Positions 47,593 through 58,218 of a stretch of 64,000 nucleotides of DNA are shown piece after piece. The position numbers and the translations under genes were made by a program. Position 1 is the first letter of the stretch; each line of letters starts with the position of its first letter. The notes beneath the pieces were generated by a model. It was given only the letters and a program-made list of their open reading frames with translations, was not told where the DNA came from and did not search any database. The stretch comes from Aureobasidium sp. EXF-3400. Its lineage: Eukaryota; Ascomycota; Dothideomycetes; Dothideales; Saccotheciaceae. The stretch spans positions 62,001 to 126,000 of the forward strand of contig SWBL01000100.1 in assembly GCA_024195585.1 (NCBI GenBank). The letters are read 5' to 3'.

Positions 47593-48732
47593 TCAGTAAG
47601 GCCAAAGCAAGCATCCACACCAATCCCATGCAACATCTCCAAGCAAGCCGAACAACCGTCCGAGCTGCTGCTTGAACCAGAGAATTGCAATGACAAGCCA
47701 GAGAAGAGGATAGAGTCGCTTGTCAAAAGTCGATCCACGTGGCGCGTAGTCAGGGGCCTCGTGTTCTGCCAACAAGTCGACATCAATGACATCCGACGGA
47801 TTGACTCCGGTGATACAGGCACGACAGTATGGTTTGCCGCTGCGGTCAGTCTGGCCAACAACTCTCACATGCTGGAGTTGCTGGGGGATATGTAGAGTGA
47901 ACGGGAGAGTGTATGTGTCAGCCGAGGGTAGGAGGATGTACATGAGTGGCAGAGCTTTTGGGTTCTCAGTGGCTTGGGCATTGGCGTAGTCGTTGAGGTA
48001 TCTTGCCAATTTTTGGGCACTGCTGAAGAGACGTACTTTCTTGAGGATATGATCATTGCCCTCGTCCATGAAGTCTCCACTCCATTTTCCAGTACCATAA
48101 GCGAAGAAGCTTGGATGCCAATCATTGGATGGATGGAAAACAACATATTGAGCTTCGTTGGGTTTGGCCTCGACAGGATACTCGTCAGGATGCATGCACT
48201 GTTGCATATGTTGCAGTGCAATGAAGTTGTACACTGCTTCAGCAAGCAGACGCTGATGATTGAGTACTCCTTGGCTTGTGATCTCGGAGCTGACGGTTTG
48301 CAGGCTGGCAGATGCCTTCTGTACACGCTTGTCCAGGTTTCTCATGATGCGTATCATGGATGCAGCCAGAGTAACCATCAACGCCATGAACAACAAGATA
48401 CACATGGATACCGCAAAGGCATTAGGAACTGTCCATGTGGCCAGTGTGATATTGTCGACCATCTGATGCACGGCCGTGAGAACATCCTGGAAGTGGTTGA
48501 CATTGAGTTGTGTCAACTTTCCTGCTGCGACATTGCTTGTACGCTGAACCGCTCTGAGGGCCTGATGAGAGAGATCGATATCGACCAGGCTGAGCCTCTG
48601 CGTGGTAGCTTCCATCAGACGCTGAAACGACTTGCATGCCTCATGAAGAGAATCAGGACCAAGAGCATCCAGTTGCTGCTTGACGGTGACGAAAAAGTCG
48701 TCTGCTTTCCAGCCCAGCATGGATTGACCCAT
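47593..48732 (-). CDS. Uncharacterised membrane protein, paralog A of a tandem pair
   Basis: Single exon, 379 residues; not a family I recognise. N-terminus MGQSMLGWKADDFFVTVKQQLD is followed by helical sequence, a hydrophobic span at about 105-127 (AFAVSMCILLFMALMVTLAA), a soluble region, and a Trp-rich hydrophobic end (LYPLLWLVIAILWFKQQLG). Shared with paralog B at 49052: K-A-D-D-F-F-V-x-V-K-Q, H-P-x-N-D-W-H-x-S-F, Y-I-L-L-P-S-A-x-x-Y and D-x-S-G-K-x-x-C-R. The Met at residue 5 aligns with the start of B, so translation may begin at 48720. Convergent with the RTA1-like gene. Confidence 0.75.
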   Translation of the reverse strand: MGQSMLGWKADDFFVTVKQQLDALGPDSLHEACKSFQRLMEATTQRLSLVDIDLSHQALRAVQRTSNVAAGKLTQLNVNHFQDVLTAVHQMVDNITLATWTVPNAFAVSMCILLFMALMVTLAASMIRIMRNLDKRVQKASASLQTVSSEITSQGVLNHQRLLAEAVYNFIALQHMQQCMHPDEYPVEAKPNEAQYVVFHPSNDWHPSFFAYGTGKWSGDFMDEGNDHILKKVRLFSSAQKLARYLNDYANAQATENPKALPLMYILLPSADTYTLPFTLHIPQQLQHVRVVGQTDRSGKPYCRACITGVNPSDVIDVDLLAEHEAPDYAPRGSTFDKRLYPLLWLVIAILWFKQQLGRLFGLLGDVAWDWCGCLLWPY

Positions 48733-49051
48733 GGTGAAAGACGATCAGATTGATGTTCGGCGGATGGGCAGACTGATAGATGCTCCTGTTGGCAGGTCTG
48801 CGGATGGGTTGGACGATTATATGCAGCGGCTTCTTGTGAGATATGAGACAATGCAGCGACGAGCAAGTGAGACAGCGTCAAACGTAAACATAGAGCTGTC
48901 AAATGTTTGCGTATATGCTTTTCATTGCACAAGCGATGTCTCTACATATATGTCAACTGAATCTTGTTCAAACAAAGCTGATTCATGCTATTGGTATATA
49001 CAAGACCCCAATCAAACGATGAGAAACCGTTCTCAGATGAGATCACCCCAA
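48733..49051. promoter_or_regulatory. Spacer between the paralogs
   Basis: About 320 bp. It should carry the 3' end of paralog B and the promoter of paralog A. Nothing specific recognised. Confidence 0.5.
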
Positions 49052-49903
49052 TCATTGCTCTAGATACTCCGAGGTAGCGATTGACGCCATGAGCACTACT
49101 ACCAAGCCAAATAAGGGCCAGACGAATGCCCAGTACGGTCTCGGTTTCTTTGGCAGGGAATCAACATCTTTCAGGTCCACTCCAAGCGGCATGCCTCTGA
49201 TGTGACTGCGACAAAGTGCTTTGCCACTATAGTCTCTTTGACCTCGGAGTTTGAGAGGCAAAAGAGCTGCATCAGAGCGGAGATCAATAGTTAAGTCGTA
49301 GCGATGGGCGGAAGGAAGCAAGATGTAGATGACAGCACTGAACTCGGGATCTTGGCGAAGGGTGCGTAGATGCTCGACAAGTGCTGGAAGATCGTCATAC
49401 ACGCCTCCGAATCCTTTGACTGCAACGTCCTCAGCATGAAATGAGGCATGCCAGTCATTTCCAGGATGATAGACAAAGTAGACAGCATCCTGCGGGTCCT
49501 TCAAGTGTTCTTTCTCGTGTAACACATGTTGATATCCGATGAAGCGATGAACCGCACCAGCAAATTGAGTCTGGTAATGAATATTTTTCTGGACCTCAGT
49601 CACGTCGCTGAGGTTCTTCAAGCTCTTGCGAACATGGTGAATGAATCGTCCCAACCTCCTGATCAGCAAAGCCCCAACCACGATAGCCAGCACAATGTAG
49701 ATCTGAGTGAAAAGGAGGGTCGCCTTGGCATTGTAGATCAGATGAGCAAGGTCCTGTCCTTTGAGGTCTCCGGACAAGTCAACAAGAGTTGTAGCGGCTT
49801 GTTGGAAGGCGTCGAGGCTGCTATCCAGTCGGCCAGGCTTGATACCGTCCAGATGTTGCTTGACAGCGACAAAGAAGTCGTCTGCTTTCCTGCCAAGAAT
49901 CAT
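49052..49903 (-). CDS. Uncharacterised membrane protein, paralog B of a tandem pair
   Basis: Single exon, 283 residues. N-terminus MILGRKADDFFVAVKQHLD; one span at about 69-88 (FTQIYIVLAIVVGALLIRRL); soluble region with YHPGNDWHASF and VIYILLPSAHRY; C-terminal span FVWPLFGLVVVLMASIATS. Clearly homologous to the gene at 47593, with about 100 fewer residues: a shorter helical segment before the first span and a shorter C-terminus. The 5' coding DNA is still alike over about 50 bases, so the duplication is not ancient or that part is constrained. Function unknown. Confidence 0.75.
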   Translation of the reverse strand: MILGRKADDFFVAVKQHLDGIKPGRLDSSLDAFQQAATTLVDLSGDLKGQDLAHLIYNAKATLLFTQIYIVLAIVVGALLIRRLGRFIHHVRKSLKNLSDVTEVQKNIHYQTQFAGAVHRFIGYQHVLHEKEHLKDPQDAVYFVYHPGNDWHASFHAEDVAVKGFGGVYDDLPALVEHLRTLRQDPEFSAVIYILLPSAHRYDLTIDLRSDAALLPLKLRGQRDYSGKALCRSHIRGMPLGVDLKDVDSLPKKPRPYWAFVWPLFGLVVVLMASIATSEYLEQ

Positions 49904-50404
49904 TGTCCCAGAGATTGACCCACCAGGGCTAGCGACCAGGTCAAGTCGTGCGTTGTTGCTGGGATCTGAATGGAAGACGGCAGTGTCTCCAGTTGAGAAC
50001 TCCGGGTTCGTGTAAGGTTCGCGGAGCGTCCACGCAAATTTCTATCGTACGTAGCTATTTTCAGCGCCGACGACGTTCTCAACACGCTGGGCACTAAAAG
50101 CTTATAGGTGGCGCTATACATGCTAGAGTTGAACTATCTCCACTTTGGGGGCTAGAGAGTGGGGCGCATGTGCATGGATGTGGCTGGCAAAGCCTGGAAC
50201 AGCGGCCTTGGCAGGTACGGTGACGTTCGTTTCCCCTGGTCGACCGTGCCTGCCTGCCTTCACCGACTGCCCTACGGTTCAAGACATATAATTCTGCTCA
50301 ATCCTTCCGTCTGGAAACATTGAACTTCATCCTTCTCACACACAACTTTACGAAGACATCAGCTCATCTCATCTATCACATTACAGAACAACAATCATAT
50401 CACA
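49904..50404. promoter_or_regulatory. Divergent promoter, paralog B and secreted protein
   Basis: About 500 bp. No clear TATA box or operator. A CA-rich leader precedes the plus-strand ATG. Confidence 0.5.
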
Positions 50405-51070
50405 ATGTACACCTCAATCAAGACTCTGGCCGCCGCCATTGTTCTGCCCCTGGTGGCAGCCCTCCCTCTCACCCAGCGCGAGGAGGCCGCCGTTTTCGAC
50501 AGCAGCAAGCCTTTCGCCCTCCACACCGAAGTCGTCAATGGTACTTCGGCATTCAACAACTTGACTCTGACCTCCTTCCACACCGGTGCTGCTCAATCTA
50601 CCGTCATAGGAACCAAGAACAGCAGCATGGCCATTGGATGGGGTAAGTCTGACCGACGCCCTTTCGACATCGTACACATATATTAACAACATCATTTAGT
50701 CCTCTCGAACTCAGTTCTCCAGCAGCCCATCTCAGTCAATGGAGCTCCTGGCTACGCTTTCAACCTCAGCCTCTTTGAACAAGCGCCCGTCTACTCTGAT
50801 GCTCCTTCTGGCTACGACTACATTTCCCTGGGTGTCGATGGTGTACCTACCACCGGCTTCTACTTCCAAGACTCCACTCTTGCCTGGTCTGGCTCAAACT
50901 CCACGGCTCCTGATTCTTTCGACGGCTGCTTCGCTCTCTGCCATGTGAACGGCACAGCCCCATACTTCAGCCTCGGTCGTGAATACCAGCTGTTGTGGAA
51001 GACCAACAACGCTTCCAGCACCTCCTCCATCTGTGCCGATGTCAAGCTGATTGGAACCAACATCAACTAG
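50405..51070 (+). CDS. Small secreted glycoprotein of unknown function
   Basis: Two exons, 50405-50642 and 50700-51070, 57 bp intron (GTAAGT...TTTAG) splitting a Val codon; 202 residues. Signal peptide MYTSIKTLAAAIVLPLVAALP, with a dibasic-like QREE soon after. Many N-glycosylation sequons (NGT, NLT, NSS, NLS, NST, NGT, NAS). Only three Cys in the mature part (FDGCFALC and SSIC). Repeating beta-strand-like sequence (YDYISLGVDGVPTTGFYFQD). No catalytic motif. Wall-associated or host/environment-facing protein by inference; I do not recognise the family. Confidence 0.8.
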
Positions 51071-51907
51071 ACGATTTGTTTTCGAGGCAGAAAGAAGAAA
51101 CGTTATGATAGACGACTGCAAAGTCAAGCATATTTGGACCCGACGCACAAAGCATTGAGCCCTAGTGGTGGAAACATACTCATGACAAAAACGGAGTTAC
51201 GACATGACCCCTCCGTCTTACGAACATTCCTAGATAAAGTTTAATGATAACGACCCTTATTACCATCCATTGTCACTGCAACGTAGTTGTGCAAGGTGAT
51301 GAACTTACTGCAGTCGTCGATTAGGTCAAGACAGGCAGTATCTAATAGATGGGTGTACTATATGCTTCCAAGAATGAGCTTCTGGACACTTGCTCAACCT
51401 ACCATTTGGATCAATTCTTCGAATCCGATTACAAGGACTTTATCATGAACATGGCATGTCGTGAGTTCTGCTATCAATTTTTAATTCATGCGGAGCCTCA
51501 AAAGCTTGCCTGTTATCATGACTGTGCCGCATCACGAGGAGGCCCGTAACATGCAGCGATCTGCAAGCTCCGGCGGCTACAATGTTCTGCCAACAATACT
51601 TTACATCGGACAGGAGGTTGGTTCTTAGGACGGTGACCCTCGGCCAGTACGACAACTCCGCCACTAACTTCGAATTCTGAGATTTGCAACTTTGTAAATT
51701 AGCTAATTCAGAGCTTTGCGAATTCGATTTCTGGACTTCTGGATTTCATACTTCCCGATAAGCGCCATACAGATTCGAAAGCATGACTTTGTTTATGTTT
51801 TGTTGCACGGAGCTTGATGTGTATGCCTTCTTCCTTCCACCTCGTCACCCTCCACCTCGCTGTCGCCAGTACCTTTTCCTACCCTTTGATTGCCCTGCTT
51901 TCTGACC
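51071..51907. other. Intergenic, about 840 bp
   Basis: Between two plus-strand genes. Contains short repeats of GAATTC/GATTTCTG type near 51665-51760 (AT-rich, low complexity). No gene recognised. Confidence 0.5.
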
Positions 51908-52657
51908 ATGTCATATGAAATGTTTGATCCTATCAGCGACACCAAGAACAAAGCCTCTCGTTCCTATCGTCCTCCTGGCACTGTCACAGTTCTGGATCTG
52001 GAAAGACCTACCATTGGGCAAGAATGGTGGTCCATTACCAACAACCGCTGGAGTGAGCTTCGCGCCGAGGCTGCTGGTGAAAACAAGACCAAAGCCCAAA
52101 CTGCTAGCACAACCCTTCGCAAGTACTACGATGCCAATGCTATCATGATCTCCGACATTGGCAAGCCGGCCCCTGCTGGTTGCTGCAAGAGTTGTTGGGA
52201 CAGAAAGAAGAACAAGCCGAAGAGGGTTTGTCGTGTGTTCGCTGTGCATGAGGATGGCCAGAGCCTTGCTTGTGCCTTCTGCAGGCTTAAGGGCAAGCCG
52301 GGCTGCAATGCCAATGTTATTCCCGAGGAAGAAGTAGTAAGTTGTTCCGCATAACTGCTCAGAGAAGATTGCTTATCTTCTGATCAGGACTCTCAAGAGG
52401 TCGGCGCTGCTTTCGAAGAGCGTGTTGCAACCATCGAAGGCCAATTCTATGACCTTGACCATACCGTCACTGGTCTCTACCGGGCGCTTGAATATGAGCG
52501 TACGCAGATTACCGACTTACAGGCGCGCAATCATGAGCTACAAGCACGCAACGATGAACTAGAGAAGCGTTTGCTCGCTCTGGAGACTGCTGCCACTGCT
52601 TTTGCTGGCATTGCTGCTGGCACCACTACTTTCCTCTCTCCTGCTTCCAGTTCTTAG
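51908..52657 (+). CDS. Cys-rich putative zinc-binding protein with C-terminal coiled coil
   Basis: Two exons, 51908-52336 and 52388-52657, 51 bp intron in phase 0; 232 residues. At about residues 97-139 eight Cys occur: CCKSCWDRKKNKPKRVC ... ACAFCRLKGKPGC. The spacing resembles a loosened Zn2Cys6-like cluster with basic residues, but it lies in the middle of the protein. After it comes a heptad-patterned helix (YERTQITDLQARNHELQARNDELEKRLLALE), including the repeat ELQARN/DLQARN, then an Ala/Thr/Ser tail. DNA binding as a dimer is plausible but unproven. A lineage-specific protein is likely. Confidence 0.7.
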
Positions 52658-53046
52658 TGGATCTGTTAAATGGATTTCATTCTTCTGTTAGCTACTCTGC
52701 TTTGATGTATGTGACTCGTATATTCTTCACAAAAGTATGTGGTTGAAAGTGGAAGAGAATGGAGTATGAAGTCAACTCGGGTTGCTTTCTCCCGAACTGA
52801 ATCGCGATTGCCCCGCCAGCCCTGAGCAACCCCACCATCAATCCATCGAAGCTTCCTAAGGTTCATGTCAATAGACAAATTAGGCTGAATACCAAGGTCG
52901 ACTATCTCCCTGTGCTATGCGTATCATCATGCCTCTGCTCCGTCTCTCCTGTGGCTCTCAAAGCACTCAAACCCTTCTCAACACTTGAGATCATCTCACC
53001 TAGCCGCAGATACCTGAGCAAACACATAAATCAATCACCACACAAG
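52658..53046. promoter_or_regulatory. Intergenic, promoter of the SDR at 53047
   Basis: About 390 bp. The frame is open upstream of 53047 to a GTG at 52912 but has no ATG, so the first ATG is taken as the start. Confidence 0.5.
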
Positions 53047-54030
53047 ATGTCGATGACTCTCGAAGAAGCCCTGACCCCTCGCCAGCCCAAGCCCGTTCCC
53101 TCAGGCCCAGACAATGTCCTAGAGCAATTCAACCTCAAAGACCGCGTTGTCGTCGTCACAGGCGCAGCTGAAGGCATTGGCGGTGCTGTCGTAGACTCAA
53201 TGGCCGAAGCTGGCGCCAACGTAGCACTCTGGTACCGATCCAATGACAAGGCCATCACAAAAGCCGAAGAGCTGGCGAAGAAGCATGGGAACAAGTTCAA
53301 GGCATACCAGATTGAGATCTCAGACCCGGACAAGGTGAAAGAGTTGGTTGCCAAGGTCGTCGAGGACTTTGGAAGACTGGACGTCATGGTTGCAAATGCC
53401 GGTATGGCTATTTCCAAGCCCATCTTGGAGACCACAGTGGAAGAGTATAAGAAGCAGTTTGCCGTCAATGGTGAGTGGAAGCTGTTCATTACAGTCGAAC
53501 AATACTAACGCGACGACAGTTGATGGTGTATTCTACTGTGCCAAATATGCTGGAGAACAGTTCAAGAAGCAGGGCAAAGGCAACCTGATCATCACGTCGA
53601 GTATCTCAGCACATATCGTCAACGTTCCTGTTGACCAACCTGTGAGTCTACACGGCCTGTACAGTGCCGTGCTCTTCCTCTCTAACACAAGTCCCTAGGT
53701 CTACAACTCCACAAAGGCAGCCATCACTCACCTGGGCAAATCGCTAGCCAGAGAGTGGCGCGATTTTGCTCGTGTAAACATTGTCTCTCCTGGCTTCTTC
53801 AATACCAAGATGGGAGCTGGAGAAAGTGTCATCAACGAGGCATATCGCATGACTCCCATGGGCAGACAGGTGTGTATCTTCTAGATTGTTGAAGCGAGAA
53901 GTTGACTGACATGATTCATCAGGGCGATGTTCGCGAGATTAAGGCGCTTTACCTATACCTTGCCAGTGACGCCAGCAGTTACCAAACCGGTAGTGACACC
54001 GTGATTGATGGAGGCTACATCTTGCCTTGA
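53047..54030 (+). CDS. NADP-dependent SDR, sorbose/L-xylulose reductase or mannitol dehydrogenase-like
   Basis: Four exons: 53047-53470, 53520-53641, 53699-53869 and 53923-54030; 274 residues. Classical SDR: VVVTGAAEGIGGAV, VANAGMAIS, Ser in IITSSISAHIVNVP, Tyr-x3-Lys in YNSTKAA, SLAREWRDFARVNIVSPGF, and the C-terminal IDGGYILP. The WRDFARVN segment and C-terminus match the group with fungal mannitol dehydrogenase (Alt a 8/Cla h 8 type) and Sou1 sorbose reductase. It would interconvert a ketose and a polyol with NADP(H) in the cytosol. All introns are 49-57 bp with GTGAGT/GTGTGT donors. Confidence 0.88.
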
Positions 54031-55169
54031 GGTTGCATATGTTAGAAGGTCACGGATGTACATACAGCAAAGTTGTGCTGATTACGACTGTACGAAGCAA
54101 AAGAGAAAGGAGATATGTCAGCCGACCCAGTCAAGTCATACACCGTCATATGAGCATTAAACACCATCAGGCAGCAAGCATACGCATGACCTTGTCGACG
54201 ATAGAGTGATCTTCAGCCGTCAACGCTCTAGATGTGCACCCTTCAACCTTTCCACCGCCTCTTTCATCATGCGACACGCAACCTTCACATGATTCATATC
54301 CACTTCCTTCTGACAGCCCAAGAGCGGAGCTAAACCTCCGCTCACGTTTTGAACTCAAGATCCACTTATGCCATGCTATCATATCCGAACACCTCCATAT
54401 CGATCGATTTTCAAATCATCGAGGACGTTACCAGCTGAACGATATGAACAGGGATCAGCTACCGGTGAGAAAGGATATTTATAACACCTGTGGGCAGTGC
54501 AAAAAGTAGTGGTGGTGTGTGGGATGATGAATGATGGATATGCACGTCCCGTTATGCCAATCTCATTTCCCACCGGACACGTTTAACTGATGTGTCGTTG
54601 TTGTCGGGATTACGATCGTTTTTTTTTCTTACGCTTATGATGTCGTGGTCTCTAGAGTTTCAGCTGGTCGTTTATATCCGTTGGCGGGTTTTTGAAAGCG
54701 TAGAGCGGCGTGGAACAGTGTGACGTGCTAGGGATGGAGGTAGGTGCATGGGAGTTAAACGTGGGAGTGGTGATGTATTGGGCAGGGTTGTACCCTCGAC
54801 GATTATTTTTACAGATGAATATGGTATACTCGCAGCTACGAGGAGTCTAAGAACTTATAGAGTATCTCATACGGCAGTCTTGTTAGTTAAGAACTGAATA
54901 ACATATCGATATACGTGAACTTTGGCGCTCTGGGTTGTAAATGTCGAATTTAGGATTTTGCAATCGGCTTTCCGGCTTACTCGCCCTCAGATCCATGGAA
55001 CAGTGTAAGCTGCGCTCTGCATAAGTATGACACGAACAGTTGATTGATTTGGTAAAGGGTAGAACAAGTGATGCGATCGTCAAGGCGTGATGTTTTGTTT
55101 TTACACTACTCGTACACTCATACATCGACGGCCGTCTCTGGGGTGAAAAGGCCTTCAGTACCAGTCATC
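54031..55169. other. Intergenic, convergent 3' regions
   Basis: About 1.1 kb between the SDR (+) and MMM1 (-). Short ORFs only; an imperfect T-run near 54620. Nothing recognised. Confidence 0.5.
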
Positions 55170-56689
55170 CTATGACGGCACATCCAACTCTTTGGCTAGC
55201 TGACTCTGTCGCGGCCTTCGTCGGACCGTCTCATCGTTGTTCTTGTTATGTCTTTCCCTGCTCCTACGCTCTCTAGACCACTCCCTCTGCTCGGCGGCTC
55301 TGAGCTCTTCACCAGCAGCCGCCAACCTTTCCTCCTCGGTCATCAGCTCTTCCGGCTTGGTCTGCCGTGAAGCCTGCCTCGAGGGCTTTGGCCTTGCGGT
55401 GGCAGCAGGTGATCGATCAGCTCGAATGTCGCGTTTGTTAGTGGAAGGATCTCTGCTGCGCTCGCGGTTACGTGGCTTAGATGACGAAGCCGCGGCGTCC
55501 ATTTCTGCATCTGACAGTATAGCATCCTCGGGAACGTCATCAGTGCCTCCACGGACGTTCTTCTTACGCGGCCAGAGGGAAGGCAGGACAATTTGCTGGA
55601 AACGAGGTTCTACGCAGCGTTCATCGAACCAAGCGTGGATACGCTGCTCTACCAGCTGCGCGATCTTGGGTACATCTTGCAGGCGGGCACGTGAGCCAAT
55701 CAAAGAGTGTACGGAAAGATCCAAGCGGTAGTCGTCCAAGAAGGTGAAGGTTAGTGTGGTAGGTGAGGATGATGGATTCGCCGAGGACGACTCAGACTCA
55801 TTGGAGGGAGCGTCTGGTTGTTGGGAGGGTGTGAAGGAGAGGGAAAGAGTGCCAGAGAAGCGAACGACCGAGACGGCCAGAGCGACAGGCAGGACGGCGG
55901 AAAAGGGCTTGGGATAGTTCAGGACGAGTTTTGTCTCGATGCCCAAGGTGACAACGTCTGACAGATCGACGTCCATGCGTGCTTGCAATCTGCTCTCTCC
56001 CAAGCCTCCTCTGTTTGTGCCCTTCTTACCGGGCATTTGCTTGACGGGTTGGCCGTTCTCGTCGACGGGAATGACCCTACAATTGCTGAATATAGGAAAC
56101 TCTTCTCCGAGCGAGATCTCGGTCACCTTGATCTCATCGATGAATTGTGGTCGGTGTCCGCCATTGAGGGCATTCGTAAGAGAAGTCAGCACGGCGTCGC
56201 CTTCTAGGGCGTCTGCGCGCAGCTGAGAAATGGTTTGGGCGATCAAGACATTGAACCAGTCCAAGCTCTCAGGCTGGTGTCCATCGACATTGTAGTAGGT
56301 CTTTTCCAGAATCTTGTCTGTAGTGAGGACTGCACCACCAGAAATGTTTCGCGGAGCGAGCACAGCAGCAGAACTGCGTTTTCGTAGACGGAGGTCGGAG
56401 AAGGAGCGACGGCGCAGAGACGAGGCGTGCGAGAGGGTTCGTTGTCGGCGGAGGGCTGCTCGTGTTGCTGCACGACTGTCGGCTGACGGAGGCTCGCCGA
56501 AGATGAAGAACTTGATCAGGAAGATCAGGATCAGAGCCAGTGTCAATTGACCCAGCACGAAGCCTTGAGCGAAGGATGCACTGCTCCCCGATTGAGCAGC
56601 AGGCGTCGCGGCTATACCAGAGTCAGTGACATTGTCTAGGACGCGATCTGAGGAGACATACCGTATGCCGCTTGTTTTGCCTTGGACAT
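55170..56689 (-). CDS. MMM1: Mmm1, ERMES complex ER-membrane subunit (SMP domain)
   Basis: Two exons, 56689-56662 and 56611-55170, 50 bp intron splitting an Ala codon; 489 residues. Short luminal N-terminus (MSKAKQAAYAATPAAQ), one span (VLGQLTLALILIFLIKFFIF with GE), a basic linker, and the lipid-carrying SMP domain from about residue 100 (ESLDWFNVLIAQTISQLR ... LDLSVHSLIGSRARLQDVPKIAQLVEQRIHAWFDERCVEPRFQQI). The C-terminal ~120 residues are charged and disordered. Mmm1 pairs with Mdm12 to move phospholipids between ER and mitochondria at ERMES contact sites. Divergent from the SDR at 56946. Confidence 0.95.
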
Positions 56690-56945
56690 GTTCTGCCAGC
56701 TTTCTCCCTGTTACTCAGTCAAAAAGCATGTTCAATGCTCCAGTCGCGAGAAAGATATAGTGCATGACGCACTTTGGTCTTGTCGATAAGAAGTAGCCAA
56801 GAGACGCGACAGCGGGCAGTTCACGCGGGGTCTGACAAATGCTTCCTTTACAGTACTGTACTCTGTGATATAGCACCATAGATTGTTGTTTGATGCAGTA
56901 TCTAGCCTCCCGTCGCTCCTTCCTATATATCCTGCTTTGAGTCGC
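56690..56945. promoter_or_regulatory. Short bidirectional promoter, MMM1 and SDR
   Basis: Only 256 bp separate the two start codons. Contains a TATA-like TATATCC near 56925. Both transcripts must start within it. Confidence 0.5.
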
Positions 56946-58218
56946 ATGCCTACTTCGAGAGACTACCCATCTCCGTCAACCGCCACCTCTGGTCTGACCT
57001 TGCCTTCGACATGTGATCCACCGGGAGAAGAGAACCCTCCCACTCAAAAAACATGGATCGTCTGTATTGTGCCCGGTCCTTGCTTGAATGCTGCATGCTG
57101 ATAAGGTCTAACAGGTCTTTGGTGCTACTGGCCACATGGGCCGCTCAATTGTCAAGACGTGTCTTTCTCATGGCGACAAGGTCACTGCTGTTGGCCGCGT
57201 TGGTGAGCACACGCTTGATCAGATGCAAGGCTGGCACGACTCCTGTCTCGGCCTCTTGTGCGACGTGAGAGTCTCTAAAACTGTCCAATCTGTCATCCAA
57301 AACACAATCAGCCATTTTGGCGCCGTGGACGTCATTGTCAAGTCAGTACTTCTCCTCGAATCTCTCTCTGATGTCTTCGATCTCATCATTGATTCTAATA
57401 CAGCTGTACTGGATATGGTGTCATTGGAGCCTGTGAAGATCAGGACGTTTCCGATCTTCGTTCTCAATTCGAAACAAACTTCTTTGGCTGTCTCAACATT
57501 GTTCAGCAATCACTCCCCTACTTTCGCAAACGCAACGCAGGCCGATATCTGATTTTTTCTTCGACTTCCGGTGCACTTGGTGTCCCGGGCCTCGGTCCCT
57601 ATTGCGCAACCAAATATGCCGTTGAAGGTTTGATTGAGAGCCTGCTCTACGAGGTCGATGCTTTCAACATTAAGGCCACCCTTGTCGCCCCAGGCCATCT
57701 CCGTCTTGACGAACCCACGGGACTGGACGACAAGGGTTCGGCTTCAGCTGACAAGAGCCGCCTTCCAACCTATGGCCATTTCCTGGTCAAGTCGCCGTCT
57801 CAGCCTTATGAGAGCCAGAATGCTCCTGCCGCACATGCTAAGCGCGTCGTTCAATGGCTCAGCAATCAGCAGCCCACCAGCGCTGTCAAGAGCGCTGAAC
57901 TTACCTGGCAATTAGGTCATTGTTCATTTCCACCATTGCGTCTTCTCTTGGGTAGCTTCGCCGTCGAGAGCATTCGCGATCGGTTGCGATGCATCATAGA
58001 GGAGGTGAGTGACCCATCAAATGCACTATTGAACATCTATTGATAGTCTTGTACAGATCGAAGATTGGAAACATCTAAGCTTTCCTCGCGCCGAGGATAG
58101 CAGAGACCAGCAAACACCACAGCCTGCAGGGGAGGACTCGATGTCACAACAACAACTGACACCAGGCGATGAAATTGCAGAAGTCGCAGATGGGGACATG
58201 GAAATCGACGAAGGCTGA
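56946..58218 (+). CDS. Short-chain dehydrogenase with altered cofactor motif and acidic tail
   Basis: Four exons: 56946-57059, 57115-57341, 57404-58004 and 58057-58218; 367 residues. The Rossmann motif is TWIVFGATGHMGRSIV, not the usual TGxxxGxG; the first intron (57060-57114, donor GTCTGT) divides it. Then NCTGYGVIGACEDQ in place of NNAG, catalytic Ser in LIFSSTSGALG, Tyr-x3-Lys in YCATKYAVEG. The 17beta-HSD-like 'LIESLLYEVDAF' follows. The C-terminal extension is acidic and Gln-rich (QQQLTPGDEIAEVADGDMEIDEG). The substrate cannot be told; proteins of this layout are common accessory oxidoreductases in ascomycetes. Confidence 0.78.
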
